A stretch of 64,000 bases of DNA, from positions 1 to 64,000 of the forward strand of contig NZ_CANLZR010000007.1 in assembly GCF_947495705.1 (NCBI RefSeq), given 5' to 3'. Below the pieces are notes generated by a model. It was not told the DNA's origin. It made no database searches and saw nothing but the letters and a program-made list of their open reading frames with translations. A program made the translations under genes and the position numbers. The DNA comes from an uncultured Phycicoccus sp. (GTDB lineage: Bacteria; Actinomycetota; Actinomycetes; Actinomycetales; Dermatophilaceae). The first letter of the stretch is position 1. Every line of letters starts with the position of its first letter. This document shows, one piece after another, positions 54,014-61,671 of this stretch.

Positions 54014-54132
54014 GAGTGCGGGTGAAACGATAACACCGTCGAGGCAGCGCCTCGAAACCGAGTCGGCCGGGTGTCCGGAGGCTCCGCACCGCTGCGGACG
54101 GTGCCGCCGTCCCCACCGCCTAGAGTCAGCCC

Positions 54133-55407
54133 ATGCGACTCCCGTTCCCGCGACGCACGCGCTCCGAGGCCGACGCGCGCTTCGCCGCCTCGGTCGTGCC
54201 CCTGGCCGAGGACGACCCGCGCCGACCCGCGGAATGGTCGGTCCCGGTCGGCGTCCGGACCGCGAGCGAGTGGGCCTGGCGGGGCATCGTCATCGCCGCC
54301 GCTCTCGTCGGTGTCCTGTACCTCACGAGCCTGCTGTCCCAGGTCGTCATCCCGATCGTCGTCGCGATGCTGCTCTCGGCGCTGCTCCACCCGGTGTTCG
54401 ACCGGCTGGCGCGCGTCATGCCGAAGGGCGCCGCCGCCGGGATCACCGTCATCGGGACGATCGCGGTCGTCACGGGGCTGCTGTCCTTCGTCGGGTCGCA
54501 GCTCACGAGCCAGCTCGGTGACATCACGACGAAGGTCACCGACGGCATCGAGCAGATCCGCCAGTGGGTCCAGGACACCTTCGGCATCAGCGACACCCAG
54601 CTCACCGACTACATCGACCGCGCCAGGGAGTCCCTGAGCTCCGGGAACGTCACCGACACCCTGGCCGCCGCGGGGCTCACCGCCGGCCACCTCGTCGCCG
54701 GGTTCTTCCTCGCCCTGTTCACCCTGTTCTTCTTCCTCTACGACGGCCCCGCGATCTGGGCGTGGGTGGTGCGGATGTTCCCCCGCGGCGCCCGCGCCAG
54801 GACTCACTCGTCCGGCCTGATCGCCTGGGGCCAGCTCGCGGCCTTCACCCGCGCGACGATCCTGGTCGCGGCCGCCGACGCCACGGGCATCGGCCTCGGC
54901 GCCGCCATCCTCGGGGTGCCGTTCGCCTCCGGCATCGCGCTGCTCGTGTTCTTCGGCGCCTTCATCCCGATCGTCGGTGCGGCCGTGTCCGGCGGGGTCG
55001 CGGTGCTCCTCGCCCTCGTCGCGCTCGGCCCCGTCAAGGCGCTCATCATGCTGGCGGTGGTGATCGGCGTCCAGCAGCTCGAGAGCCACCTGCTCCAGCC
55101 GCTGCTCATCGGCCGGGCCATGCGGCTGCACCCGTTGGCCGTGATCCTCGCCATCGCCGCAGGGCTCATCCTCGCGGGGATCATCGGCGGTCTCATCGCG
55201 GTGCCGACGGTCGCGGTGCTCAACGCCGTCGGGCACCATCTGCTCGACGGGGCCGAGGGCCACACCGACCTGGCGAGCGAGGACGCAGAGGTCTCCGACG
55301 TCATCGGAACCGAGCAGGCGGCCGAGGCGCGGGCGGAGGCCGCCGAGGACACCCCCGACGCGCCGCTGGTCCCCGAGGTGCCGACGCAGGACCACCCCGA
55401 CTCCTGA
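54133..55407 (+). CDS. AI-2E family transporter
   Basis: A 424-aa membrane protein of the AI-2 exporter/PerM family with about eight TM helices: VIPIVVAMLLSALLHPVFDRLAR near the N terminus, a soluble amphipathic middle (LGDITTKVTDGIEQIRQWVQDTFG), and a C-terminal block with GVPFASGIALLVFFGAFIPIVGAAVSG, VIGVQQLESHLLQPLLIGRAMRLHPLAV and IIGGLIAVPTVAVLNAV. The acidic C-terminal tail is disordered. The ATG follows TAGAGT by 6 nt with no Shine-Dalgarno. The transported substrate is unknown. Confidence 0.93.
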   Translation: MRLPFPRRTRSEADARFAASVVPLAEDDPRRPAEWSVPVGVRTASEWAWRGIVIAAALVGVLYLTSLLSQVVIPIVVAMLLSALLHPVFDRLARVMPKGAAAGITVIGTIAVVTGLLSFVGSQLTSQLGDITTKVTDGIEQIRQWVQDTFGISDTQLTDYIDRARESLSSGNVTDTLAAAGLTAGHLVAGFFLALFTLFFFLYDGPAIWAWVVRMFPRGARARTHSSGLIAWGQLAAFTRATILVAAADATGIGLGAAILGVPFASGIALLVFFGAFIPIVGAAVSGGVAVLLALVALGPVKALIMLAVVIGVQQLESHLLQPLLIGRAMRLHPLAVILAIAAGLILAGIIGGLIAVPTVAVLNAVGHHLLDGAEGHTDLASEDAEVSDVIGTEQAAEARAEAAEDTPDAPLVPEVPTQDHPDS

Positions 55408-55474
55408 GCCCAGCGGCCGAGCGTCCCGTCGCCCGACCAGACAAGAAGGCATCGTCCCGGAATCGCTCCGGATC

Positions 55475-55534
55475 CCGGAGGTATCCCTCCGACAACGGAG
55501 GACCCTCGGTCCGGATCCGGAGGGATACCTCCGG
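55475..55534. repeat. Inverted repeat with self-palindromic arms between convergent genes
   Basis: Perfect 17-bp arms (CCGGAGGTATCCCTCCG at 55475-55491 and its complement at 55518-55534) flank 26 nt. Each arm is itself palindromic (CGGAGG...CCTCCG), and both are preceded by TCCGGATCC, so the arms align as direct and as inverted repeats. It lies between the AI-2E gene and sepX and could terminate both transcripts. The rest of the 240-bp gap shows nothing else. Confidence 0.7.
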
Positions 55535-55647
55535 TCAGCGGGGCGTTTCTGGATCTGACCTTTCACCTGGCCGCTCCCCGCGCCGGACGGCTGGGAGATC
55601 AGTCCGGCGGCCGGTAGCCGGCGGTGTGGCCTGCGGCCAACGGGAGG

Positions 55648-56721
55648 TCAGGCGCCGGCGACGCGGCGCTCGTCGACCTCGTCCTCGCGCAGGCGCAACG
55701 CTGCGTGCCCCGGGGCCGGGGTGGGCGTGACGTCGGCCGGGGCGACCTCGGGCCGCTCCGCCTTGGCCTTCATCGTGTAGGTCGGCCGGGGCACGGGCAC
55801 GGGGTCCCAGGTGAGGGGGATGTCGTCCTCGTCGACGAGGTGCACGTACTCGATCACCGGCTCGGGCTCCGGCTCCGGCTCCACGGCGACCGGCTCCACA
55901 GCGACCGGCTCCGAGGCGACCGGCTCCACGGCGTCCCGCTGCACAGCCGCATCGGCCCGGGAAGCCGCCTCGGCGACCTCACCGCGGTCCGCGTCGACGT
56001 CGGCGGCCGACCCGTCGCTAGACGACGACGCCATCACCTCGACCGGTGCGACGAGCTCGCCGTCGGCACGCGAGCGGCCGGCGGTGGCGCTCCCCGCGCC
56101 GGCACCGCGGCGACCGGGTGCAGCCGAGCCGGGCACCGCCGCAGCACGGCGGCGAGCCTCCTGCACCGCACGGCGCCGCCGGGCGGCGCGGGCGGCACGC
56201 TCGGCGCGCACCCCGGCCCGCACCCACGCGAGGGCGAGGACGAGCCCGCCGACCGCGACCAGCGGCGCCCACGGCGGAACCAGCGACAGCCCGGCGAGGC
56301 CGGCGGTGGCGAGCGACCCGAGGACCGCGAGGACGAAGACGGAGGCGCGGACCCGGCGCGAGGGCCGGACCGCGGCCGGAGCGGCAGCCGGCCGGGCCGC
56401 GGGCCGCGCCGTCTCCGGGACGGGTCGGCCGGCGGGTCGGGGGGACATCGGCGAGGGCATCTCGGCGGGCACGGCGCGCTTGACGACGACCTGCGGGCGG
56501 ACCGGCCGGGCGGGGTGGACGGACCACGAACGAGGCGCCGGGTCGGAGAGGTCGGTGCGCGGAATCGGGCTGCGCCGCTCCAGGACTCGCATCGCCGCGC
56601 TGAACTGCTCGACGGAGCGCGCGGTGGCCAGGTGGTCGCGGCGGCGGATCCAGTACTGGACGAAGTAGGCAGCCCACACCCCGAGGAGGACGATGAAGAT
56701 CAGACTCGACGGGGACTGCAC
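55648..56721 (-). CDS. Divisome membrane protein SepX/GlpR
   Basis: A 357-aa membrane protein. The N-terminal block SSLIFIVLLGVWAAYFVQYWIRRRDHLATARSVEQFSAAMRVLERR is the signature of the actinobacterial SepX (Streptomyces) / GlpR (Corynebacterium) family: a TM helix followed by a short conserved cytoplasmic segment. Two more hydrophobic helices lie near residues 125-170 (ASVFVLAVLGSLATAGLAGL and LVAVGGLVLALAWV), and a long acidic Pro/Glu/Val-rich tail follows. GlpR is the membrane receptor of Glp, whose homologue is encoded four genes upstream, so a cell-division role is likely. The GTG lies 2 nt after the rimJ stop. Confidence 0.85.
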   Translation of the reverse strand: MQSPSSLIFIVLLGVWAAYFVQYWIRRRDHLATARSVEQFSAAMRVLERRSPIPRTDLSDPAPRSWSVHPARPVRPQVVVKRAVPAEMPSPMSPRPAGRPVPETARPAARPAAAPAAVRPSRRVRASVFVLAVLGSLATAGLAGLSLVPPWAPLVAVGGLVLALAWVRAGVRAERAARAARRRRAVQEARRRAAAVPGSAAPGRRGAGAGSATAGRSRADGELVAPVEVMASSSSDGSAADVDADRGEVAEAASRADAAVQRDAVEPVASEPVAVEPVAVEPEPEPEPVIEYVHLVDEDDIPLTWDPVPVPRPTYTMKAKAERPEVAPADVTPTPAPGHAALRLREDEVDERRVAGA

Positions 56722-56723
56722 GG

Positions 56724-57473
56724 CTACGACGGTAGGCGCGGAGCCTCTCCCGCGCCCGCACCCGACTCGGTGTGTCGCGCAAGTGACTCATGTGACGACT
56801 GTGTCGAACGGGTCAGACGGGTCAACCGCTCGAGCATCGTCTCGGACCCGAGGTCCTCGGTCGTGATCGCGAACGACAGGTGCGTCCGCCACGCGCCGTC
56901 GATGTGCAGGTAGTGGGGCCGGTGTCCTTCGGCCCGGAACCCGAGCTTGCGCACCACCGCGAGGCTCGCCGTGTTCTGGGGCCTGATGTTGATCTCCATG
57001 CGGTGCAGGCCGACCCGCGTGAACAGGTGGTCGGCAACCAGCGCGACGGCCGTCGGCACGATCATCTGACCGGCCACGGCGCGGCTCACCCAGTACCCGA
57101 CGTGACAGGACCGGAAGGAGCCGAAGACCACGGTGCCCACGTTGACCTGACCGACGAGTCGGCCGGCCGACTCGATGGCGAGCGGCAGGGCCCTGCCGGC
57201 CGCGCCGTCGTCGTCGTACTGCCGGACGAGGTCCTCGAACGAGCGGGGCGGCGTGGACGGGTCGGGCGCCGTGGCGTCCCACGGCTCGAGCCACTCGGCG
57301 TTGGCCCGGCGGACCGCCTGGAACACCGGGCCGTCGGCGTACATGAGCGGCCGGAGCGCGACCTCGGCCCCGGTGGGGGTTCGGCCGTACAGGTACACGG
57401 GCCACACCCACTCCGGCGGCGGAGCCGGGTGCGGGTCGCGGCGGGGGCCGGCACCGACGAGTCGCCGCCACAT
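56724..57473 (-). CDS. RimJ/RimL-type GNAT N-acetyltransferase
   Basis: A 249-aa GNAT protein resembling ribosomal-protein N-terminal alanine acetyltransferases. It shows VYLYGRTPTGAEVALRPLMYADGPVFQAVRRAN, GRLVGQVNVGTVVFGSFRSCHVGYWVSRAVAGQ, and GLHRMEINIRPQNTASLAVVRKLGFRAEG, the RimJ core. The ATG at 57473 shares a base with the mogA stop (TGATG). It lies in the conserved galU-glp-moaC-mogA-rimJ-sepX run. Its substrate is unproven; a link to divisome proteins is only contextual. Confidence 0.9.
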   Translation of the reverse strand: MWRRLVGAGPRRDPHPAPPPEWVWPVYLYGRTPTGAEVALRPLMYADGPVFQAVRRANAEWLEPWDATAPDPSTPPRSFEDLVRQYDDDGAAGRALPLAIESAGRLVGQVNVGTVVFGSFRSCHVGYWVSRAVAGQMIVPTAVALVADHLFTRVGLHRMEINIRPQNTASLAVVRKLGFRAEGHRPHYLHIDGAWRTHLSFAITTEDLGSETMLERLTRLTRSTQSSHESLARHTESGAGAGEAPRLPS

Positions 57474-57970
57474 CAGTGGTCGCCCCCGCGGACCTGCTCG
57501 AGGGCGTGCGGCAGGACGTCGGCGAGGACCTGCAGCGCGTCCCGCACCCCACCGGAGGAGCCCGGCAGGTTGACGACGAGAGTCCGGCCCGCGAGGCCGG
57601 CGAGGCCGCGCGACAACATCGCGGTCGGGACGCCCGCGGCCACCCCGGCCGCCCGGATCGCCTCGGCGATACCCGGGACCTCGTGGTCGAGCAACGGCCG
57701 GGTGGCGTCGGGCGTCCCGTCGGTGGGCGTCAGCCCGGTCCCCCCGGTCGTGAGGACGAGGTCGGGACCACTCGCGAGCGAGGCCCGCAGCGCCTCCGCG
57801 ACCGCCGGCCCGTCCGGCACCACCGTGGGGTCGTCGACCTCGCAGCCCCACCCGCGCAGCGTCTGGGCGATGAGCGCGCCGCCGCGGTCGGGGTACACGC
57901 CCTCCGACGCCCGGGTCGAGCAGGTGACGACGACGGCTCGGCGCCCTGCGAGCGGACCGTCGGCGCTCAT
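57473..57970 (-). CDS. MogA/MoaB-family molybdopterin adenylyltransferase-like protein
   Basis: A 165-aa MoCF-domain protein. It has the molybdopterin-binding signature DLVLTTGGTGLTPTDGTPDAT and the loop RTLVVNLPGSSGGVRDALQVL. It should adenylate molybdopterin during molybdenum cofactor synthesis. The ATG overlaps the moaC stop (ATGA). Other cofactor genes (moaA, moaE, moaD, mobA) are not in the window. Confidence 0.92.
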   Translation of the reverse strand: MSADGPLAGRRAVVVTCSTRASEGVYPDRGGALIAQTLRGWGCEVDDPTVVPDGPAVAEALRASLASGPDLVLTTGGTGLTPTDGTPDATRPLLDHEVPGIAEAIRAAGVAAGVPTAMLSRGLAGLAGRTLVVNLPGSSGGVRDALQVLADVLPHALEQVRGGDH

Positions 57971-58464
57971 CCCTGCGCCTCGACCCAGTCCCCCGACCGG
58001 CCCCCGGACTTCGCGGTGACGCGTACATCGGTGATCCGGGCGTGCTTGTCGACCGCCTTGACCATGTCGACGAGCGCCAGCGCCCCCACCGCCACGGCGG
58101 TGAGCGCCTCCATCTCGATGCCGGTGCGGTCCGCGGTGCGGACCTCGGCGCGCAGGTCGACCCCGTCGTCGGCGACCGTGAGGTCGACCTCGACGGCGTG
58201 CACCGCGACGGGGTGCGCGAGCGGGACGAGCTCGGGGGTGCGCTTGGCCGCCTGGATGCCCGCGATCCGCGCGACGGCCAGGGCGTCGCCCTTGGGGACC
58301 GCCCCACCCCGCAGGGCGGCGACGGCCTCGGGTGAGAGGAGGACCCGGCCGCGGGCCTCTGCCCGGCGCGCGGTGACGGCCTTCGCCGAGACGTCGACCA
58401 TGTGCGCCGTGCCGTCGGCGCGCACGTGGGTCAGGCCCGAGGAGGGCCCTTGGGTCTCAGCCAC
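57967..58464 (-). CDS. moaC: Cyclic pyranopterin monophosphate synthase
   Basis: A 165-aa MoaC, which acts with MoaA in the first step of molybdenum cofactor synthesis. The family blocks are ARMVDVS-like AHMVDVSAKAVTARRAEA, GDALAVARIAGIQAAKRTPELVPLAHPVAV, and GIEMEALTAVAVGALALVDMVKAVDK, containing the catalytic His and Lys residues. The GTG at 58464 starts inside the glp coding end (8-nt overlap). It overlaps mogA by 4 nt. Confidence 0.95.
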   Translation of the reverse strand: MAETQGPSSGLTHVRADGTAHMVDVSAKAVTARRAEARGRVLLSPEAVAALRGGAVPKGDALAVARIAGIQAAKRTPELVPLAHPVAVHAVEVDLTVADDGVDLRAEVRTADRTGIEMEALTAVAVGALALVDMVKAVDKHARITDVRVTAKSGGRSGDWVEAQG

Positions 58465-59677
58465 GGTCTCGATGATGCCCCAGGATCGGCAGACAATGCA
58501 CCGTGTCACCCACCCGAACCTCGGCGGCCCCCACCGGGACCATCGCGAGCGCGGTCGCCTCGGCGAGGGCGGCCAGCATGTGGGACCCCTGCCCGCCCGA
58601 GGGACGGACGACACCGGCCTCCTCGACGACCCGGGTGAGCTCGACCTTCTCGCGGACCACCGGCCACTGCTCGCCGGCGACCGCGTCGAAGCCACCGTCG
58701 TCGGCCGGGTCGAGACCGGTCATGGCCCGCAGGGCCGGCAGCACGAAGACGTGGAACGAGGCGAACGAGCTGACCGGGTTGCCGGGGAGCGTGACCAGCG
58801 CGACGCGCCCGCCTGCCACGGCACCGCACCCCTGCGGCATCCCGGGCCGCATGGCGACCTTGACGAACTCGACCCCGCCGACCTCGGTGAGCACCTCCTT
58901 GACCGTGTCGTAGACACCCATCGAGACCCCTCCCGTCGTGATGAGCAGGTCGGGGTCACCGTCCGGTGCGGTGAGGAACGCCCGCACGGCGTCGGCGTCG
59001 TCCCGCAGGTGGACCCGGGCGGCGACCTCGGCGCCGGCCGCCTCGACGAGCGCCTCGAGCATGAGCGAGTTGGAGTCGACGATCTGGCCGTGCTCCAGGG
59101 ACGAGCCCACGGGCACGAGCTCGTCGCCGGTGGACACGACGGCGACCCGGGGGCGCCGGTGCACCTCGACCTGCGCGACGTTGGCGGCGGCCATGAGCGC
59201 GACGTGACCTGGGCCGAGCAGTGTCCCGGCCCGCAGCACGACGTCACCGGTGCGGACGTCCTCGCCCTGGCGCCGGACGAAGCGGCCCACCTCGGGCTCC
59301 ACCCGCACCTCGACGGTGTCGGCGCCCCCATCGGTCAGCTCCACGGGCACGACGGCGTCGCAGCCCTCCGGCAGCGGCGCGCCCGTCATGATGCGCAGCG
59401 CGTGGCCGGGGGCGAGGACGTGGCGGGTCGTGTCTCCCGCCGCGATGTCGCCGTCGACGGGCAGCCGGACCGGTGTCGCCTCGCTCGCCCCGTCGAGGTC
59501 AGCGGCCCGCACGGCGTAGCCGTCCATCGCGGAGTTGTCGAAGCCGGGCAGGTCGACGGCCGCGACGACGTCCCGGGCGAGCACCCGTCCGCGCGAGCCC
59601 GCGACCGCCACGCGCTCGGCGGGGAGCGGGGCCACCAGCGCCAGGATGGCCGCGCGGTGCTCCTCGAGCGAGCGCAT
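58457..59677 (-). CDS. glp: MoeA-like Glp (gephyrin-like) protein
   Basis: A 406-aa MoeA/gephyrin-family protein with domains in the order MoeA-N (VVAAVDLPGFDNSAMDGYAVRAADL), the MPT-binding domain (DPDLLITTGGVSMGVYDTVKEVL, VALVTLPGNPVSSFASF) and MoeA-C. In corynebacteria a homologue in the same position, Glp, binds FtsZ and the membrane protein GlpR; a GlpR/SepX gene lies downstream here, so a divisome role is likely, possibly with retained molybdopterin chemistry. The ATG at 59677 is one codon after a GTG at 59680; both overlap the galU stop. Confidence 0.9.
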   Translation of the reverse strand: MRSLEEHRAAILALVAPLPAERVAVAGSRGRVLARDVVAAVDLPGFDNSAMDGYAVRAADLDGASEATPVRLPVDGDIAAGDTTRHVLAPGHALRIMTGAPLPEGCDAVVPVELTDGGADTVEVRVEPEVGRFVRRQGEDVRTGDVVLRAGTLLGPGHVALMAAANVAQVEVHRRPRVAVVSTGDELVPVGSSLEHGQIVDSNSLMLEALVEAAGAEVAARVHLRDDADAVRAFLTAPDGDPDLLITTGGVSMGVYDTVKEVLTEVGGVEFVKVAMRPGMPQGCGAVAGGRVALVTLPGNPVSSFASFHVFVLPALRAMTGLDPADDGGFDAVAGEQWPVVREKVELTRVVEEAGVVRPSGGQGSHMLAALAEATALAMVPVGAAEVRVGDTVHCLPILGHHRDRG

Positions 59678-61062
59678 CACGCGTCCCCCTCGAGCCGTGC
59701 GCCGTCAGGGACGTGCCGACGCTCCGGCGGCACCCGGACGTCGCCGACGCACACGACGTCGGCGCCGAACGTCGTGTCGCCCTCGACGCGCAGGCTCGTG
59801 CACGCCCGCAGGCGGGGCACGCCCCGGGGGAAGCGGGCGTCGAAGTCGTGGACGAGCCGGTACGCCGGGCCGAGGTCGACGTAGGGCTCGGGGCGGCCGG
59901 TGACCGACTCGACGGCCCCGTCCTCGGCGATCCGGTACAGGTCGCTGCGGATGAGCAGCAGCTCGTTGGTCGTCTTGACGGGCCGAAAGCGGGACCGCTC
60001 GACCTCGAGGGCCCGCGCCCCGTCGAACAGCTCGACGGCCGCCCCCATCGCCGACTCGATCTGCACGACCGGCGGCGAGTCCGGCCGCGTGGGGTCGACG
60101 GTCTTGCGGTTGACGATGATCGGCAGGCCCAGCACCCCGTCGCGCTCGTCCAGACGGGCCGCGAGCGCGTCGAGGTCGACCCACAGGTTGTTCGTGTGGA
60201 AGTACCGGTGCCGCTCGGTGTCCTGGAACAGCGGCTCCTCGCCGGGCTCGACCATCGCCGAGTCCCGCAGGACGAGCCGGCCGTCGGCGCGGCGCACGGC
60301 GAGATGGCCGCCCTTGCGGTCGTTGACCGTGCGGGGGCTCACCTCGGCGACGTACGGGATCCCCTCGGCGGCCATCCAGGCCGGGATGGCCGGGTCGCAG
60401 GTGGCGCCGAGGTTGTCCGCGTTGGACAGGAAGAGGTAGCGGTGGCCCCGGCCGCGCAGGCGCTCGAGGATGCCGCTGGTCTGCAGCGCCACGTACACGT
60501 CGCCGTGGCCCGGCGGGCACCACTCGAGCTCGGGGTCCGCGGGCCACTCGACCGGGGCCAGGTCGTCGGAGCGCAGCTTCGGCTCCATGTTCTGGAGGAA
60601 GTCCAGCGGCAGTCCGTCGACCTCGAGCCCTGCATGCCGCGCCAGGATCTCGAGCGAGACCGCACGGGTGCGGAACGAGTTCATGAGGACGAGCGGCACC
60701 GCGACCCCGTACCGCTCGCGGAGCGCGAGGACCTGGTCGGCGATAATGTCGAGGAAGGTGCGCCCGTCGCGGACCTCCAGCGCCGACTTCGGCCCCTGGA
60801 CGCCCATCCCGGTGCCGAGGCCCCCGTTGAGCTTGACGACGACGGTCCGGGCGAGCGCGTCGCGCAGGGCCGCGTCGTCGCGCGTCCGCACGTCGCGCAA
60901 CGTTGCGACCTCACCGAGCGGCTCGATCGTGTCCTCCGGGATGGTGCCGGTGACGTCGGCGGCGAGCTGGTCGTGGAAGCCGGCGAAGACCCGGACCGCG
61001 AGGTCGTCGACCCCGGCGTCGTGCATCTTCGCGGTCGCGGCGCGCAGGGCCTCGCTCGTCAT
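59677..61062 (-). CDS. galU: UTP--glucose-1-phosphate uridylyltransferase (UDPGP type)
   Basis: A 461-aa enzyme making UDP-glucose. It belongs to the eukaryotic-like UDPGP family, not the short bacterial GalU: VVVKLNGGLGTGMGVQGPKSALEV holds the nucleotide-binding loop, with FLSNADNLGATCDPAI and TNNLWVDLDAL further on. Such UDPGP-type enzymes are frequent in actinobacteria. The ATG follows TAGGGT by 6 nt. Its putative -10 box overlaps that of the divergent cyclo-ligase gene, 23 nt away start to start. Confidence 0.94.
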   Translation of the reverse strand: MTSEALRAATAKMHDAGVDDLAVRVFAGFHDQLAADVTGTIPEDTIEPLGEVATLRDVRTRDDAALRDALARTVVVKLNGGLGTGMGVQGPKSALEVRDGRTFLDIIADQVLALRERYGVAVPLVLMNSFRTRAVSLEILARHAGLEVDGLPLDFLQNMEPKLRSDDLAPVEWPADPELEWCPPGHGDVYVALQTSGILERLRGRGHRYLFLSNADNLGATCDPAIPAWMAAEGIPYVAEVSPRTVNDRKGGHLAVRRADGRLVLRDSAMVEPGEEPLFQDTERHRYFHTNNLWVDLDALAARLDERDGVLGLPIIVNRKTVDPTRPDSPPVVQIESAMGAAVELFDGARALEVERSRFRPVKTTNELLLIRSDLYRIAEDGAVESVTGRPEPYVDLGPAYRLVHDFDARFPRGVPRLRACTSLRVEGDTTFGADVVCVGDVRVPPERRHVPDGARLEGDA

Positions 61063-61068
61063 GGCGCC

Positions 61069-61078
61069 ACCCTACGAT
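61069..61078. promoter_or_regulatory. Overlapping divergent -10 boxes of galU and the cyclo-ligase gene
   Basis: The 10-mer ACCCTACGAT holds TAGGGT on the minus strand (61069-61074) and TACGAT on the plus strand (61073-61078), sharing two bases. Each lies exactly 6 nt from the start codon it serves. Both genes would give leaderless messages and the two promoters must compete for polymerase. Confidence 0.6.
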
Positions 61079-61084
61079 GCCGGG

Positions 61085-61648
61085 GTGGGCGCCCTCTCAA
61101 AACCTCAGACCCGCCGGCTGCGGCGTGCCCGACGCCTCGAGATCGCCGCGGCCCGCGACCTGGAGGCCGACGGCCGCGCCCTCGCCGCGCACGCCCTCGA
61201 CCTCGTCGCGTCCCTCCGGCTCGCGCCCGGTGCCACCGTCCTCAGCTACGAGTCGATGCCCGCCGAGCCGCCGACGACCGCGCTCAACGCCCGGCTCGTG
61301 GCGGCGGGCCTGCGGGTGCTCGTGCCCGACACCCTGCCCGACCTCGACCTCGACTGGCACGACGTGAGCGGCGACGGGGGCCGGCTCGGCCTCGACGCCG
61401 TCCGCACCGCCACCCTCGTCCTGGCCCCCGGGCTGGCCGTCGACCGGTCCGGGACCCGGATGGGGCAGGGGGGCGGCTGCTACGACCGTGCCCTCACCCG
61501 CAGGGCCCCGGGCGTGCGGGCCGTCGTGCTGCTGCACCCCGGCGAGCTGCTCGACCCCGGCGCCGAGCCGCTGCCGGTGGAGCCGCACGACGTACGCGTG
61601 GACGGGGTGCTCACGGCCGACGGGCTGGTGGACCTGCCGGCCGGCTGA
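61085..61648 (+). CDS. 5-formyltetrahydrofolate cyclo-ligase
   Basis: A 187-aa member of the 5-FTHF cyclo-ligase (MTHFS) family that converts 5-formyl-THF to 5,10-methenyl-THF. The N-terminal basic helix (SKPQTRRLRRARRLEIAAARDL), ATVLSYESMPAEPPT, and the ATP/folate-binding signature GTRMGQGGGCYDRALTR are present, ending with the usual VEPHDVRVDGVLTADGLVDL. The GTG start has TACGAT 6 nt upstream and no Shine-Dalgarno. It is divergent from galU, a conserved actinobacterial order. Confidence 0.94.
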   Translation: MGALSKPQTRRLRRARRLEIAAARDLEADGRALAAHALDLVASLRLAPGATVLSYESMPAEPPTTALNARLVAAGLRVLVPDTLPDLDLDWHDVSGDGGRLGLDAVRTATLVLAPGLAVDRSGTRMGQGGGCYDRALTRRAPGVRAVVLLHPGELLDPGAEPLPVEPHDVRVDGVLTADGLVDLPAG

Positions 61649-61671
61649 GCGCGGCGCGGGCCGCGGCGGCG

